A stretch of DNA of 64,000 nucleotides, taken from the NCBI GenBank assembly GCA_021295155.1, contig JAJTJC010000036.1, positions 868,001 through 932,000 on the forward strand, read 5' to 3'. The position numbers and the translations under genes are program-made. Origin of the DNA: Flavobacteriaceae bacterium D16. GTDB lineage: Bacteria; Bacteroidota; Bacteroidia; Flavobacteriales; Flavobacteriaceae. Under the pieces are notes generated by a model. It did no database searches and was not told the origin of the DNA. It worked only from the letters and a program-made list of their open reading frames with translations. Positions 27,702 to 35,187 of this stretch are shown in pieces; positions within the stretch are counted from its first letter, which is position 1, and each line of letters opens with the position of its first letter.

Positions 27702-27986
27702 ATGCATTTTGTTTACATCATTTATTCTGATAAATGGGATCAGTTTTATGTAGGAGAATCAGAAAATGTTGAAACCAGAGTCGATCAACATAACTCAGGA
27801 TTTTTTCAGCATGGTTTTACTTCTAAGGCAAACGATTGGCAAATATTTATATGTATTTCTTGTGCAAATCGTATTCAGGCAAGAAAGATTGAAAACCATA
27901 TCAAAAGAATGAAGAGTAAACAATACATTAGGAATTTGAAAAAATATCCTGAAATGCAAACCAAATTATTGAATACATATAAGTAA
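27702..27986 (+). CDS. Small GIY-YIG nuclease-domain protein, upstream of tRNA-Asn
   Basis: A 94-residue protein that is one GIY-YIG endonuclease domain: VYI at residues 4-6, FYVG at 15-18, the catalytic Arg26, His30-Asn31 and the metal-binding Glu64 in KIENHIKRMKS. All key residues are kept, so it may be active. The C-terminus is basic. It lies between the tRNA-Asn fragment (25 bases upstream) and the intact tRNA-Asn (6 bases downstream), on the same strand and behind the same promoter. Proteins of this type are common in Flavobacteria with no known role; a part in local rearrangement is inference from its position. Confidence 0.88.
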   Translation: MHFVYIIYSDKWDQFYVGESENVETRVDQHNSGFFQHGFTSKANDWQIFICISCANRIQARKIENHIKRMKSKQYIRNLKKYPEMQTKLLNTYK

Positions 27987-27992
27987 ATACAT

Positions 27993-28066
27993 TCCTCCTT
28001 AGCTCAGTTGGTTAGAGCATCTGACTGTTAATCAGAGGGTCCTTGGTTCGAGCCCAAGAGGGGGAG
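27993..28066 (+). tRNA. tRNA-Asn (anticodon GTT)
   Basis: Complete cloverleaf of 74 bases: acceptor TCCTCCT (27993-27999) with AGGGGGA (28059-28065), D-stem GCTC/GAGC, anticodon stem TCTGA/TCAGA around the loop CTGTTAA (GTT at 28027-28029), variable GGGTC, T-stem CTTGG/CCAAG with loop TTCGAGC, discriminator G. The 3' CCA is not encoded. Its first 27 bases are repeated upstream and its last 17 bases downstream. Confidence 0.96.
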
Positions 28067-28104
28067 CAAAGAAGTAGAGCAGAGCTCACTTCATTGCTAC
28101 ACCA

Positions 28105-28134
28105 AAGCCATCCATGAAAATGGGTGGCTTTTTT
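28105..28134 (+). terminator. Terminator after tRNA-Asn (copy 1 of a repeated terminator)
   Basis: Eleven-base stem AAGCCATCCAT (28105-28115) with ATGGGTGGCTT (28120-28130; one G-T pair), loop GAAA, then a T-run. A near copy lies at 28654-28683 after the second GIY-YIG gene. Confidence 0.85.
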
Positions 28135-28162
28135 CATGGGAAAAGTTGGGCGAGAAGCCTGT

Positions 28163-28230
28163 CCCGATATTCCTATCGGGGAGCCCAAGAGGGGGAGCCC
28201 AGTAGTAGTGCATAGCTCACTACTTGGCTC
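28163..28230 (+). repeat. Palindrome plus duplicated tRNA-Asn 3' end and flank
   Basis: CCCGATA-ttcc-TATCGGG (28163-28180; ends shared with the next block) runs straight into GAGCCCAAGAGGGGGAGC (28181-28198), identical to bases 28050-28067 covering the T-loop end, T-stem and 3' acceptor strand of tRNA-Asn. The following 27 or so bases (AGTAGTGCATAGCTCACT and on) match the natural 3' flank of the tRNA at most positions with the same 131-base offset. This is a diverged partial duplication, not a tRNA gene. Confidence 0.8.
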
Positions 28231-28269
28231 TGTAGTGAACGATAGTTCTACTACAGCGTCATTTAGTTT

Positions 28270-28297
28270 AAAGCCCAAAGATTTCTTTGGGCTTTTT
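28270..28297 (+). terminator. Terminator between the tRNA-Asn tail copy and the second GIY-YIG gene
   Basis: Perfect stem AAAGCCCAAAG (28270-28280) with CTTTGGGCTTT (28285-28295), four-base loop, T-run. Confidence 0.85.
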
Positions 28298-28341
28298 CTT
28301 TTGCTTTAAAACACTTACATGGTACATAGGTATATTGAGGT

Positions 28342-28623
28342 ATGATATTGCCTTATTGTGTTTATGTATTACAAAGCGAAAGAGACTTATTGCTTTATCA
28401 TGGCTATACGACTAATATTAAGAACAGGTTAATAGACCACAATCGAGGTAGGACCAAAAGCACCTCCAAAAGGAAGCCCTTGAATCTTATCTATTGCGAA
28501 TTCTTTTTAAGTAAAAGAGATGCGATGCGTAGAGAATACTATTTCAAGACTACACAAGGCAAAAGGATGCTGAAACTTATTTTACGTGAGACACTATCAG
28601 ATATTAATTACCCTAGGATATAA
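28342..28623 (+). CDS. Second small GIY-YIG nuclease-domain protein
   Basis: A 93-residue one-domain protein of a different GIY-YIG subfamily (UPF0213/YhbQ-like): VYV at residues 7-9, YHGYT at 19-23 where most relatives have YIGYT or YVGYT, Arg29, His33-Asn34 and Glu65 in RREYYFKT. It shares little sequence with the GIY-YIG protein 360 bases upstream. It is bounded by terminators on both sides, one of them a near copy of the terminator that follows tRNA-Asn. Confidence 0.88.
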   Translation: MILPYCVYVLQSERDLLLYHGYTTNIKNRLIDHNRGRTKSTSKRKPLNLIYCEFFLSKRDAMRREYYFKTTQGKRMLKLILRETLSDINYPRI

Positions 28624-28639
28624 GAAGCCATAGTTTACG

Positions 28640-28683
28640 TCATCGCTGCACCCAAGCCATCCACAAATGTGGGTGGCTTTTTT
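28640..28683 (+). terminator. Terminator copy 2, after the second GIY-YIG gene
   Basis: Stem AAGCCATCCAC (28654-28664) with GTGGGTGGCTT (28669-28679) and a T-run. Both the stem and the 14 bases before it resemble 28091-28134, so this is a duplicated terminator with its flank rather than a chance hairpin. Confidence 0.85.
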
Positions 28684-28797
28684 AGGTAAAGTTTTTAAAA
28701 GGCAATTTAAAAAAACGCTTCCTAGACTTCAATTGATCTTACTTCTTACTTATTGGTAAAAAATTAGGGGCCATATCTGGTGTATGATCTATCCCAT

Positions 28798-30723
28798 TTA
28801 GTTTTGTAGACTCAATTGATCTTTCACTTTAGTAAAATGTTCAAGCGCTTTAGGATTTTTCATGGCTCCCGGACTAGCTACTTCATTGATCGGACTCCCC
28901 ATAAGTAATTTCTTGACAGGGATTTCCATTTTTTTACCACTTATGGTGTAGGGAATCTGAGGAACCTGAATAATTCGATCAGGAACATGCCGTGGCGAAC
29001 ACAAAGTGCGTATGTGGTTTTTAATGTCCTTAGTGATTTTTGAATCAAGGGGTTGTTTTAGTTCAACAAACAAGAGCAAAAACCCTTTCTGGTTTACCGT
29101 TAAATCAACAATCAAAGAATCAGCGAGCTTGGGAAAGGATTCTAAAGCACTGTAGATTTCAGCTGTACCAATACGAATCCCATGTCTGTTGAGGGTAGCA
29201 TCCGATCTGCCTAAAACTTCGACACCAATTTCGGGAACAATTTTTACCCAATCCCCATGAGCCCACACGTTGGAGAAACGATCAAAGTATGACTTATGAT
29301 AGCGGGAATTGGCTTCATCTCCCCAAAAATAAACTGGCATTGAAGGCATAGGTTCGGTAATAACGAGTTCACCTGTCTTACCTTCCACTGCATTCCCGGA
29401 TGAATCCCAGGCTGCTATAGCTGCTCCAAGCATACGACATTGTAAATATCCAGCATATACAGGCAACATGGGATTACCTCCTATAAAAGCCGAACACACA
29501 TCAGTTCCCCCACTTAAAGAAATAATTTGAGTTTGAGGCAAATGGTTCTGTAAAAATTCAAAAGCCGCAGCAGAAAGCGGTGCTCCCGTAGATCCAAGTG
29601 TTCTTAGTTCGGGAAAGCTTTTAGTGGTTAAGTCTGGTGGAGGTGTTTTCATGCATTGGGTATAGAAAGGGGCACCATTTCCAAAATGGTTTATCTTATT
29701 TTGCTGAGCAAACCTCCATTGCGTTCCCATATCGGGATAATTGGCTGCACCGTCATAAAGGCACAATACCCCTCCACAGAGCAATGCCCCCAAAGCATAG
29801 TTCCACATCATCCATCCTGTGGTAGTATTCCAAAAAAATCGCTCCCCCTCATGCACATCTTGATGCAAACAAAGTGCTTTGAGCTGCTCTAATAGCATCC
29901 CTCCCGTACTATGTGTAATGGCTTTGGGTTTTCCTGTTGTTCCTGAAGAAAACAAGACCCAGATTGGGTGTTCAAATGGAACTGAAACGGGATGGAGCTC
30001 GGCTTTAGCTGTGGTGTCTAAATCCCACTCATCTAAAGTTCCTGAGAAACTAATGGTGTCTTTAAGGCTGGGTAAACCTTGGTTAAGGGCATTAATTTTT
30101 TCCTGCTGCTGATACTTTTTTCCATTGTAAGTGTAAGACACATGCGCAAGAAGAAGCTTGGGTTTCAGCTGCTCAAACCGATTGATTACACTCTGAATAC
30201 CAAAATCCGGGGAACAACAACTCCACACGGCACCTAATGCATTTGTAGCCAAAAATGCGGCAATGGTGTCAGGATGATTTAACAAGTACCCAACCACACA
30301 ATCGCCTTTACCTACATCTCTGGCGAGCATTTGTTGCTTTAACTGTTCTGCACGAAGTAGTAAAGCATTCCAACTTATTTCTGTTGTTTCTCCCAATTCA
30401 TTGTGGAAGAGCAAAGCCGTTTGTTGATCCTTAAAATTACGTGTAATGTGTGAAGCATAAGATAAGCTAGCACCTTCAAACCATTTGGTGTCATAAAAAG
30501 GTGTAGCCCGCGTTATGGCTTGCTCGTAAGGGGTATCAAAAGAGATGTTGAAATAATCAACAATGGTTGTCCAAAAATCACCTAAATGTGTAATGGACCA
30601 TTGATATAACTCCTCATATGTAGTGAAATTGAGATCATATTTGGAATTGATATGGCGAAAAAATTTTGCCATATGACTAGAGGACATTTTATCATTGGTT
30701 GGGGTCCATAATTTGTTGTACAT
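28798..30723 (-). CDS. aacS: Acetoacetate-CoA ligase (acetoacetyl-CoA synthetase)
   Basis: Activates acetoacetate to acetoacetyl-CoA with ATP, recycling ketone bodies or polyhydroxybutyrate breakdown products. It belongs to the ANL adenylating family: P-loop LFSSGTTGKPKAITHSTGG, the TGWMMWN segment typical of the acetoacetyl branch, SLSGGTDVCSAF, and the C-terminal domain with GRSDATLNRHGIRIGTAEIY and the catalytic Lys in ISGKKMEIPVKK. I start at the ATG at 30723 (MYNKLWTP; 641 residues), because the family begins close to LWxP; a GTG at 30765 would add 14 residues. Confidence 0.93.
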   Translation of the reverse strand: MYNKLWTPTNDKMSSSHMAKFFRHINSKYDLNFTTYEELYQWSITHLGDFWTTIVDYFNISFDTPYEQAITRATPFYDTKWFEGASLSYASHITRNFKDQQTALLFHNELGETTEISWNALLLRAEQLKQQMLARDVGKGDCVVGYLLNHPDTIAAFLATNALGAVWSCCSPDFGIQSVINRFEQLKPKLLLAHVSYTYNGKKYQQQEKINALNQGLPSLKDTISFSGTLDEWDLDTTAKAELHPVSVPFEHPIWVLFSSGTTGKPKAITHSTGGMLLEQLKALCLHQDVHEGERFFWNTTTGWMMWNYALGALLCGGVLCLYDGAANYPDMGTQWRFAQQNKINHFGNGAPFYTQCMKTPPPDLTTKSFPELRTLGSTGAPLSAAAFEFLQNHLPQTQIISLSGGTDVCSAFIGGNPMLPVYAGYLQCRMLGAAIAAWDSSGNAVEGKTGELVITEPMPSMPVYFWGDEANSRYHKSYFDRFSNVWAHGDWVKIVPEIGVEVLGRSDATLNRHGIRIGTAEIYSALESFPKLADSLIVDLTVNQKGFLLLFVELKQPLDSKITKDIKNHIRTLCSPRHVPDRIIQVPQIPYTISGKKMEIPVKKLLMGSPINEVASPGAMKNPKALEHFTKVKDQLSLQN

Positions 30724-30925
30724 GGGCGAAATAAGATTATTTAGCTTAAAAACTTCGATATGCACCTGCTAAGATAGGTTTCCCTAAGATAAGATTTTCC
30801 TCTGGCAAGAGGGCCACTTTTTTGATCGGAAAAAACCCGGAAGAGAAGCTGCCTGCCGAAAAATCAGGAAAAATCCTCAGTAGTTCAATTTCTTAAATAA
30901 GTTGAATGAAGAAGGCCTGGATTGA

Positions 30926-30956
30926 AGAAAGCTCGGATTTGAAATCCGAGCCTTCT
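30926..30956. repeat. 31-nt palindromic element, copy 1
   Basis: Arms AGAAAGCTCGGATTT and AAATCCGAGCCTTCT around a single G, with one mismatch. It lies downstream of the DUF3592 gene. The preceding GTTGAATGAAGAAGGCC (30901-30917) also precedes copy 2. Confidence 0.8.
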
Positions 30957-30970
30957 CTTTTCATTAATTG

Positions 30971-31450
30971 TTATTCAACTTTACCAGTTCTCTCAAATTC
31001 TATCCGATCTTCCTTTCGTAAAAATAGCACGCCGTTTTTGTATGTTTTAACATACCAGACCAGCGTTGATAGAAGAATAAAGAAAGACCCCATTCCCGAA
31101 AGGAATATGGCGACACCCCAAACATCGAAAGTAGAATCAATTTTGGCATTAACCGGGTACCTTGGATCATTAGGATTATAAAGGATTTTCACTTTTTCAC
31201 CTTTGAAAAAACGCGGTGGATCGGAACGTAATGAAGAGTAATGCAATCTTTTTACTCCTTTGTGATCTGTAAATTCGACCACTGGGCGCATAGAGGGATC
31301 ACTACCTGGACTATTAATTACAACACCATCAACCGCAATAGCGTTTTCCATAAAACCTTTGGTTGAGATGTATGAAAAAATACCAAAGCCCAGTAAGATA
31401 AAGCCGGTTATGTAAGTTATTGTAAGACCAAGTCTTTCGTTAGGGGTCAT
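30971..31450 (-). CDS. DUF3592-family membrane protein
   Basis: A 159-residue protein with two membrane helices (about residues 12-32 and 110-133) bracketing a small beta-rich extracytoplasmic domain with the DUF3592 look (AVDGVVINSP, RPVVEFTDHKG, FKGEKVKILYNPNDPRYPVNAK). Function unknown. It stands alone, flanked on both sides by copies of the 31-nt palindrome. Confidence 0.82.
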   Translation of the reverse strand: MTPNERLGLTITYITGFILLGFGIFSYISTKGFMENAIAVDGVVINSPGSDPSMRPVVEFTDHKGVKRLHYSSLRSDPPRFFKGEKVKILYNPNDPRYPVNAKIDSTFDVWGVAIFLSGMGSFFILLSTLVWYVKTYKNGVLFLRKEDRIEFERTGKVE

Positions 31451-31574
31451 GAAATCTAATTGATACCATTAAAACGAAAGTATTCAAGATATATTCTTTT
31501 CGTTAATGAATGTAAAACATGGTTCAATTGTTCGGAAGGATGTATTAGTTCCATTTATTCTATAAGTTGAATGA

Positions 31575-31605
31575 AGAAGGCCCGGATTTCAAATCCGGGC
31601 CTTCT
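31575..31605. repeat. 31-nt palindromic element, copy 2 (perfect)
   Basis: Perfect 15-base arms AGAAGGCCCGGATTT (31575-31589) and AAATCCGGGCCTTCT (31591-31605) with one centre base. It lies between two divergent genes, so it is not the terminator of either neighbour, unlike the other copies. Confidence 0.85.
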
Positions 31606-31693
31606 GCGTAAGAAATAAACCTGAAAAATTAGTACCTTAATTTCATGATAATAAACCGTTTTTTAGCTTTATATTGTCCTTAAAACATTTCAA

Positions 31694-32170
31694 ATGAAGA
31701 AATTAACAGCAACAATTTTCTTGCTTCTTCCGATATTAATTTATGCCCAAAATACTGACTATACTGTAACTTCTTATTTGGATAAGGGTATCAAGGCGCC
31801 TAATACGCATTATATAGGTGAGGCCTGGCTAAATAGATTACTCAGTGCTGATGAAGACTTGAGTTATAACATAACTAAGGCCATGTTTAAAGCAAACTCA
31901 ACATTGGATTGGCATAAACACGCTTCTCCACAGATTTTGATTGTTGTGGAAGGGGAAGGATATTATCAGGAAAGGGGTAAGGATCCAATTAGAATGAGAA
32001 TAGGGGATGTCATTAAATGCGATAAAGAAACCGAGCATTGGCATTCATCATCAAAAGAAAATGATGTCACCTATTTAGCCATTTACGGAGGAACACAACC
32101 AACAACTTGGACCGAAGTATTAAGTCAAGAATATTATGATACTGTGGCCGAAATACTAAAAAGGAATTGA
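31694..32170 (+). CDS. Secreted cupin-domain protein
   Basis: A 158-residue exported protein: signal peptide ending LIYAQ, then a single cupin barrel with the metal-ligand pattern WHKHASPQILIVVEGEGYYQERG and a second block with EHWHSSS. The C-terminus (PTTWTEVLSQEYYD) resembles cupins that accompany carboxymuconolactone-decarboxylase-like proteins. The substrate is unknown. Confidence 0.85.
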   Translation: MKKLTATIFLLLPILIYAQNTDYTVTSYLDKGIKAPNTHYIGEAWLNRLLSADEDLSYNITKAMFKANSTLDWHKHASPQILIVVEGEGYYQERGKDPIRMRIGDVIKCDKETEHWHSSSKENDVTYLAIYGGTQPTTWTEVLSQEYYDTVAEILKRN

Positions 32171-32221
32171 GAAGGTCTAATGCTGATTCTAAAGTCCCAG
32201 CCCAGGGATATGTATGAACTT

Positions 32222-32608
32222 TTACACCGTTATTTCAATGGCATTGCCCTCCGGGTCTGAGATAACACTTTCATAATATCCATCACCTGTTGTTCTCGGT
32301 TCTCCCAGTATTTCATATCCTTTTTCGCGAATTCTTTCCGTAAGCGAATCGACCTTTTCTTTAGTCCCAACCGATATGGCAAAATGGGTCAAACCTAACT
32401 TAAAGCCTGGTTTTTCCTGTAGTCCTGCGATATCAGGCCTGTGCATTAATTCAATCCTGGCTCCATTTTCAAATGCCAAAAAATACGAACTGAATTCTTT
32501 CCTGGGGTTATGATACTTTTCATTCGGACTCAAGTCAAAAAACTCCAGATAAAACGCCTTCATTGTTTCCAGATCCTTAGTCCAAATGGCGATATGCTCA
32601 ATTTTCAT
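32222..32608 (-). CDS. VOC-family (glyoxalase-like) protein
   Basis: A 128-residue vicinal-oxygen-chelate protein with two beta-alpha-beta-beta-beta modules. Candidate metal ligands are His in EHIAIW, Glu in RIELMHRPD, His in LTHFAISVG and Glu in GNAIEITV. I start at the ATG at 32608 (MKIEHIAIW), where the family begins, not at the in-frame Met eight codons earlier. The reaction is not determined. Confidence 0.88.
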   Translation of the reverse strand: MKIEHIAIWTKDLETMKAFYLEFFDLSPNEKYHNPRKEFSSYFLAFENGARIELMHRPDIAGLQEKPGFKLGLTHFAISVGTKEKVDSLTERIREKGYEILGEPRTTGDGYYESVISDPEGNAIEITV

Positions 32609-32779
32609 ATATACAATATTACCAGGGTTCAAATCATCACCAAATACTAAAATACCCTTTATTTGTCCAATCCCCGCGCAGGCATAATAATATGTTCATG
32701 CTTCTCTATTATGCATCAGCCAAATGTTTAGAAAATAAATAATACAGTTTCGGACATCCGTACCTGCCATTCGTCCTTG

Positions 32780-32812
32780 ATTTACATAAATCTCTTTATC
32801 TATAATGTAAAT
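32780..32812. promoter_or_regulatory. Inverted repeat ATTTACAT / ATGTAAAT upstream of a secreted protein gene
   Basis: Perfect eight-base arms (32780-32787 and 32805-32812) separated by 17 bases, 48 bases before the ATG at 32860. A TTG at 32777-32779 precedes it. A regulator site is possible, but no regulator is nearby. The rest of the 250-base gap holds a short AGGCCT repeat (32815-32828) and nothing else I can support. Confidence 0.35.
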
Positions 32813-32859
32813 TCAGGCCTTTAGGCCTTATATAGTTAACTAACCAAAAATTAAACAAA

Positions 32860-33618
32860 ATGAAAAAACTAGTGTTATTAGGGATGGGACTTTTAATAAG
32901 CGCATCCATTTATGCCCAGAGAAACGACAATGCGGTTTACTGGAATTCCTGGGAGTATACTGCAAAGGATGGTATGCGGGAAAATTTTGAAAAAGCCGCT
33001 GCCAAAAAAACAGCCATGTTCAACAATACCCCGGAGACGGCTATAACTACCTACAGGATTATTACAGGTCCTGATACGGGGAATTATTTCCGCGTTGAAG
33101 GCAATAAATCTGTAGCAGATTATGATCGGGACAGAACTGCTGAAGGAAAATACTGGGATGAAAATGTTGCAAAATATGTAGGCAATGATAAAGGACAGAT
33201 AAGATGGAGGCGATTAGAAAACGGTTCTTATGATCCTGATCCAGATGACAATACACCTACTAAATTTGTGAGTAGAACATTTTATAATGTAAAGGCAGAT
33301 AAACTCCTTCATTTTCGCAGGGCTCTGTACAGAATGTCTAAAGTAGCCGAAAAAAGAGGATGGGAGGGAAGATCTTTATATAGGCTGGTTAGCGGTGGTA
33401 ATAGACATCAGTTTGTTGTAGCAGCAGGTTTTGACACCTACAAACGTGCCGCAGAGCAAGAAATGGAAACAACTGCAAAAGAAGATTATGATGAACTATT
33501 TGGATGGGGGTCCTGGGATGAGGACTGGAAGAATTTTGATGCTTCCCTGGAGTATTGGGGAGAACAAAGGGATCTAATGCAACTGGTTCCTTCAATGTCT
33601 ACGGGAATGATGAATTAA
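32860..33618 (+). CDS. Secreted protein of unknown function
   Basis: A 252-residue exported protein with a clear signal peptide (ending SIYAQ, about residue 19) and a mature part rich in Trp, Tyr and Asp. It appears to contain two related halves, each beginning with an aromatic strand (NAVYWNSWEYTAKDGM and KFVSRTFYNVKADKL) followed by a helix, which recalls dimeric alpha-beta barrel proteins. That is a guess from pattern only. It has no operon partner. Confidence 0.75.
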   Translation: MKKLVLLGMGLLISASIYAQRNDNAVYWNSWEYTAKDGMRENFEKAAAKKTAMFNNTPETAITTYRIITGPDTGNYFRVEGNKSVADYDRDRTAEGKYWDENVAKYVGNDKGQIRWRRLENGSYDPDPDDNTPTKFVSRTFYNVKADKLLHFRRALYRMSKVAEKRGWEGRSLYRLVSGGNRHQFVVAAGFDTYKRAAEQEMETTAKEDYDELFGWGSWDEDWKNFDASLEYWGEQRDLMQLVPSMSTGMMN

Positions 33619-33674
33619 TTGTAATCATTAATTACAGGCACTTTGTGGAATTGCAAAGGATGGTATTAGACAAT

Positions 33675-33700
33675 AAAAGCCCCCAGTTATGGCGGCTTTT
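33675..33700. terminator. Bidirectional terminator between convergent genes
   Basis: AAAAGCCCCC with GGCGGCTTTT (one mismatch), flanked by A and T runs, between the secreted-protein gene and the convergent gene at 33720. Confidence 0.7.
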
Positions 33701-33719
33701 ATCATACAAAACAACTGTT

Positions 33720-34067
33720 CTATAAAACAGTTTCCAGTTCTCCTTCGCCCACAGGTTCTTTCCCTGTCCTCAGGAATCCCAAATTCAATTCTCGGGTCCA
33801 ATGGAAATAAACCGGCTTTTCATTCCTCAATGTATCAATAATGTTAGGATACATAGACATGGGGTACTGTAAGTAAACCAGCTTGTTCCTTACATCAAAA
33901 TGATTTTCCGGCAAGGTTTTGCCATCAGGGTGAAAGTTCAACTGTAAAACAAAATCATCATCGTGATAACACTTTACAAGGGTAGGTGGATAAACACGGT
34001 TAGGCTCATCACTGCCCGCTTGAAAATGAATCCAGTATTGGGTTATTTCACTGTCGATAATTCTCAT
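33720..34067 (-). CDS. Hypothetical cytoplasmic protein
   Basis: A 115-residue protein without signal peptide or membrane segment. It looks like a compact beta-rich domain (YWIHFQAG, TLVKCYHDDDFVLQLNFHPDGK, YPMSMYPNIIDTLRNEKPVYFHWTRE). I do not recognise the family. It is divergent from the GH16 gene. Confidence 0.65.
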   Translation of the reverse strand: MRIIDSEITQYWIHFQAGSDEPNRVYPPTLVKCYHDDDFVLQLNFHPDGKTLPENHFDVRNKLVYLQYPMSMYPNIIDTLRNEKPVYFHWTRELNLGFLRTGKEPVGEGELETVL

Positions 34068-34222
34068 AACGCTAATGTTTAATTAATAAATGCATTCCGG
34101 GATCAAATATCTTTAAGTTTTTGTGCTAATGCTATGACGAGCGTCAGTTGGGCAGACTTTCTGTATTTTGAGATAAGATCATTACCTTAGGGAGTAGTAT
34201 ATGATAATCAAATCCAAATAAG

Positions 34223-35077
34223 ATGAAACCAATTTTATACACCCTGGCTTTTGCACTTTTATTGGCTGGTTGCCGTTCAGGCGAAAAGAAAGCCGAAGTA
34301 AACGAGGACACAGCTGTAGCGGTATGGGAAACCGATTTTTTTGATGACTTTGACACCTTTAACCCTGAGAACTGGCAGGACCAGCGCATATGGGTAAACA
34401 ACGAATTACAGTGCTATGTTCCCGATGGCGAATATAGTACCCGTGAGGTTAGTGAGGGCTCCTTAAAAATCAAAGTGGTCAATGTTGGGGAGAAACTCCC
34501 CTGTGATAACAAGGACAAACACGGCGTGCAACAGGCGGATACGGAATATATGGCCGGCCGAATTTGCTCCAAAAATCGCAAGGAATTTGTCAAAGGCAAG
34601 TGGACAGCCCGGCTTCGCCTCCATGGCAATGGGGAACCCAGCATGTTCCCTGCCTGGTGGCTCCTTGGCGCACAAAATAATGAGCCTCCTGTGCAGGAAC
34701 CGGATGAAACTGTATGCTGGCCGCTGACTGGATCCGGCGAGATCGATATTTTTGAACACCATGGCGATGTGAAAAAAGACCACTTTACTACAGGGGCAAT
34801 CAAAAGCCAGGGTGAATGTGATAAAGGCGACTGGTGGAGCTACCGAAAAGATTTCCCGGCCACTTTGGACGAATACCACAACTATTCTGTGGAATGGGAA
34901 GGCAGCGACCTGGTTTATAGACTGGATGGGGAGGAAGTGTATCGCAATGTAGGGGAGGGAGATAATTACCCGGAACCCATGTTCGCCATCCTGAATTTCG
35001 CTAAAATCACAGATAACCCCATGACCGGAGAATGGGTCATGGAAGTAGATTGGGTAAAACACGAATACCTGCAGTAG
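34223..35077 (+). CDS. GH16-family glucanase (laminarinase-like) lipoprotein
   Basis: Hydrolyses beta-glucans, most likely beta-1,3-glucan. The 284-residue product has a lipoprotein signal with Cys17 (LLLAGC) and a single GH16 domain. The catalytic motif is EIDIFE: nucleophile Glu173, Asp175 and acid/base Glu178. Flanking features such as WTARLRLHGNGEPSMFPAWWLLG and FHNYSVEWEG-like YHNYSVEWEGSDLVYRLDG are typical. It is not beside the SusC/D pair of this window. A 31-nt palindrome follows as terminator. Confidence 0.93.
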   Translation: MKPILYTLAFALLLAGCRSGEKKAEVNEDTAVAVWETDFFDDFDTFNPENWQDQRIWVNNELQCYVPDGEYSTREVSEGSLKIKVVNVGEKLPCDNKDKHGVQQADTEYMAGRICSKNRKEFVKGKWTARLRLHGNGEPSMFPAWWLLGAQNNEPPVQEPDETVCWPLTGSGEIDIFEHHGDVKKDHFTTGAIKSQGECDKGDWWSYRKDFPATLDEYHNYSVEWEGSDLVYRLDGEEVYRNVGEGDNYPEPMFAILNFAKITDNPMTGEWVMEVDWVKHEYLQ

Positions 35078-35096
35078 CGAGATAAGTTGGAAACAT

Positions 35097-35127
35097 AGAA
35101 AGCGCGGATTTTAAATCCGCGCTTTCT
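35097..35127. repeat. 31-nt palindromic element, copy 3 (perfect; likely terminator)
   Basis: Perfect 15-base arms AGAAAGCGCGGATTT and AAATCCGCGCTTTCT around one T, 20 bases after the GH16 stop codon. Confidence 0.85.
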
Positions 35128-35187
35128 ATTTACTAAGACCCCCATATTTCTTAACTTTATTAGGCCGTATGCTCATCTTCCGGAATC

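Noticed and set aside
28012-28278. Minus-strand frame of 88 codons across tRNA-Asn and the tail copy
   Set aside because: It is the antisense of the tRNA and its repeats; the SWARTKDPLINSQ-type peptide is what the antisense of this tRNA always gives. No gene-like features.
34463-35062. Long minus-strand frame (199 codons) opposite the GH16 gene
   Set aside because: The plus strand holds a well-recognised GH16 enzyme with catalytic residues; the antisense peptide shows no family motif and is a shadow of its codon use.
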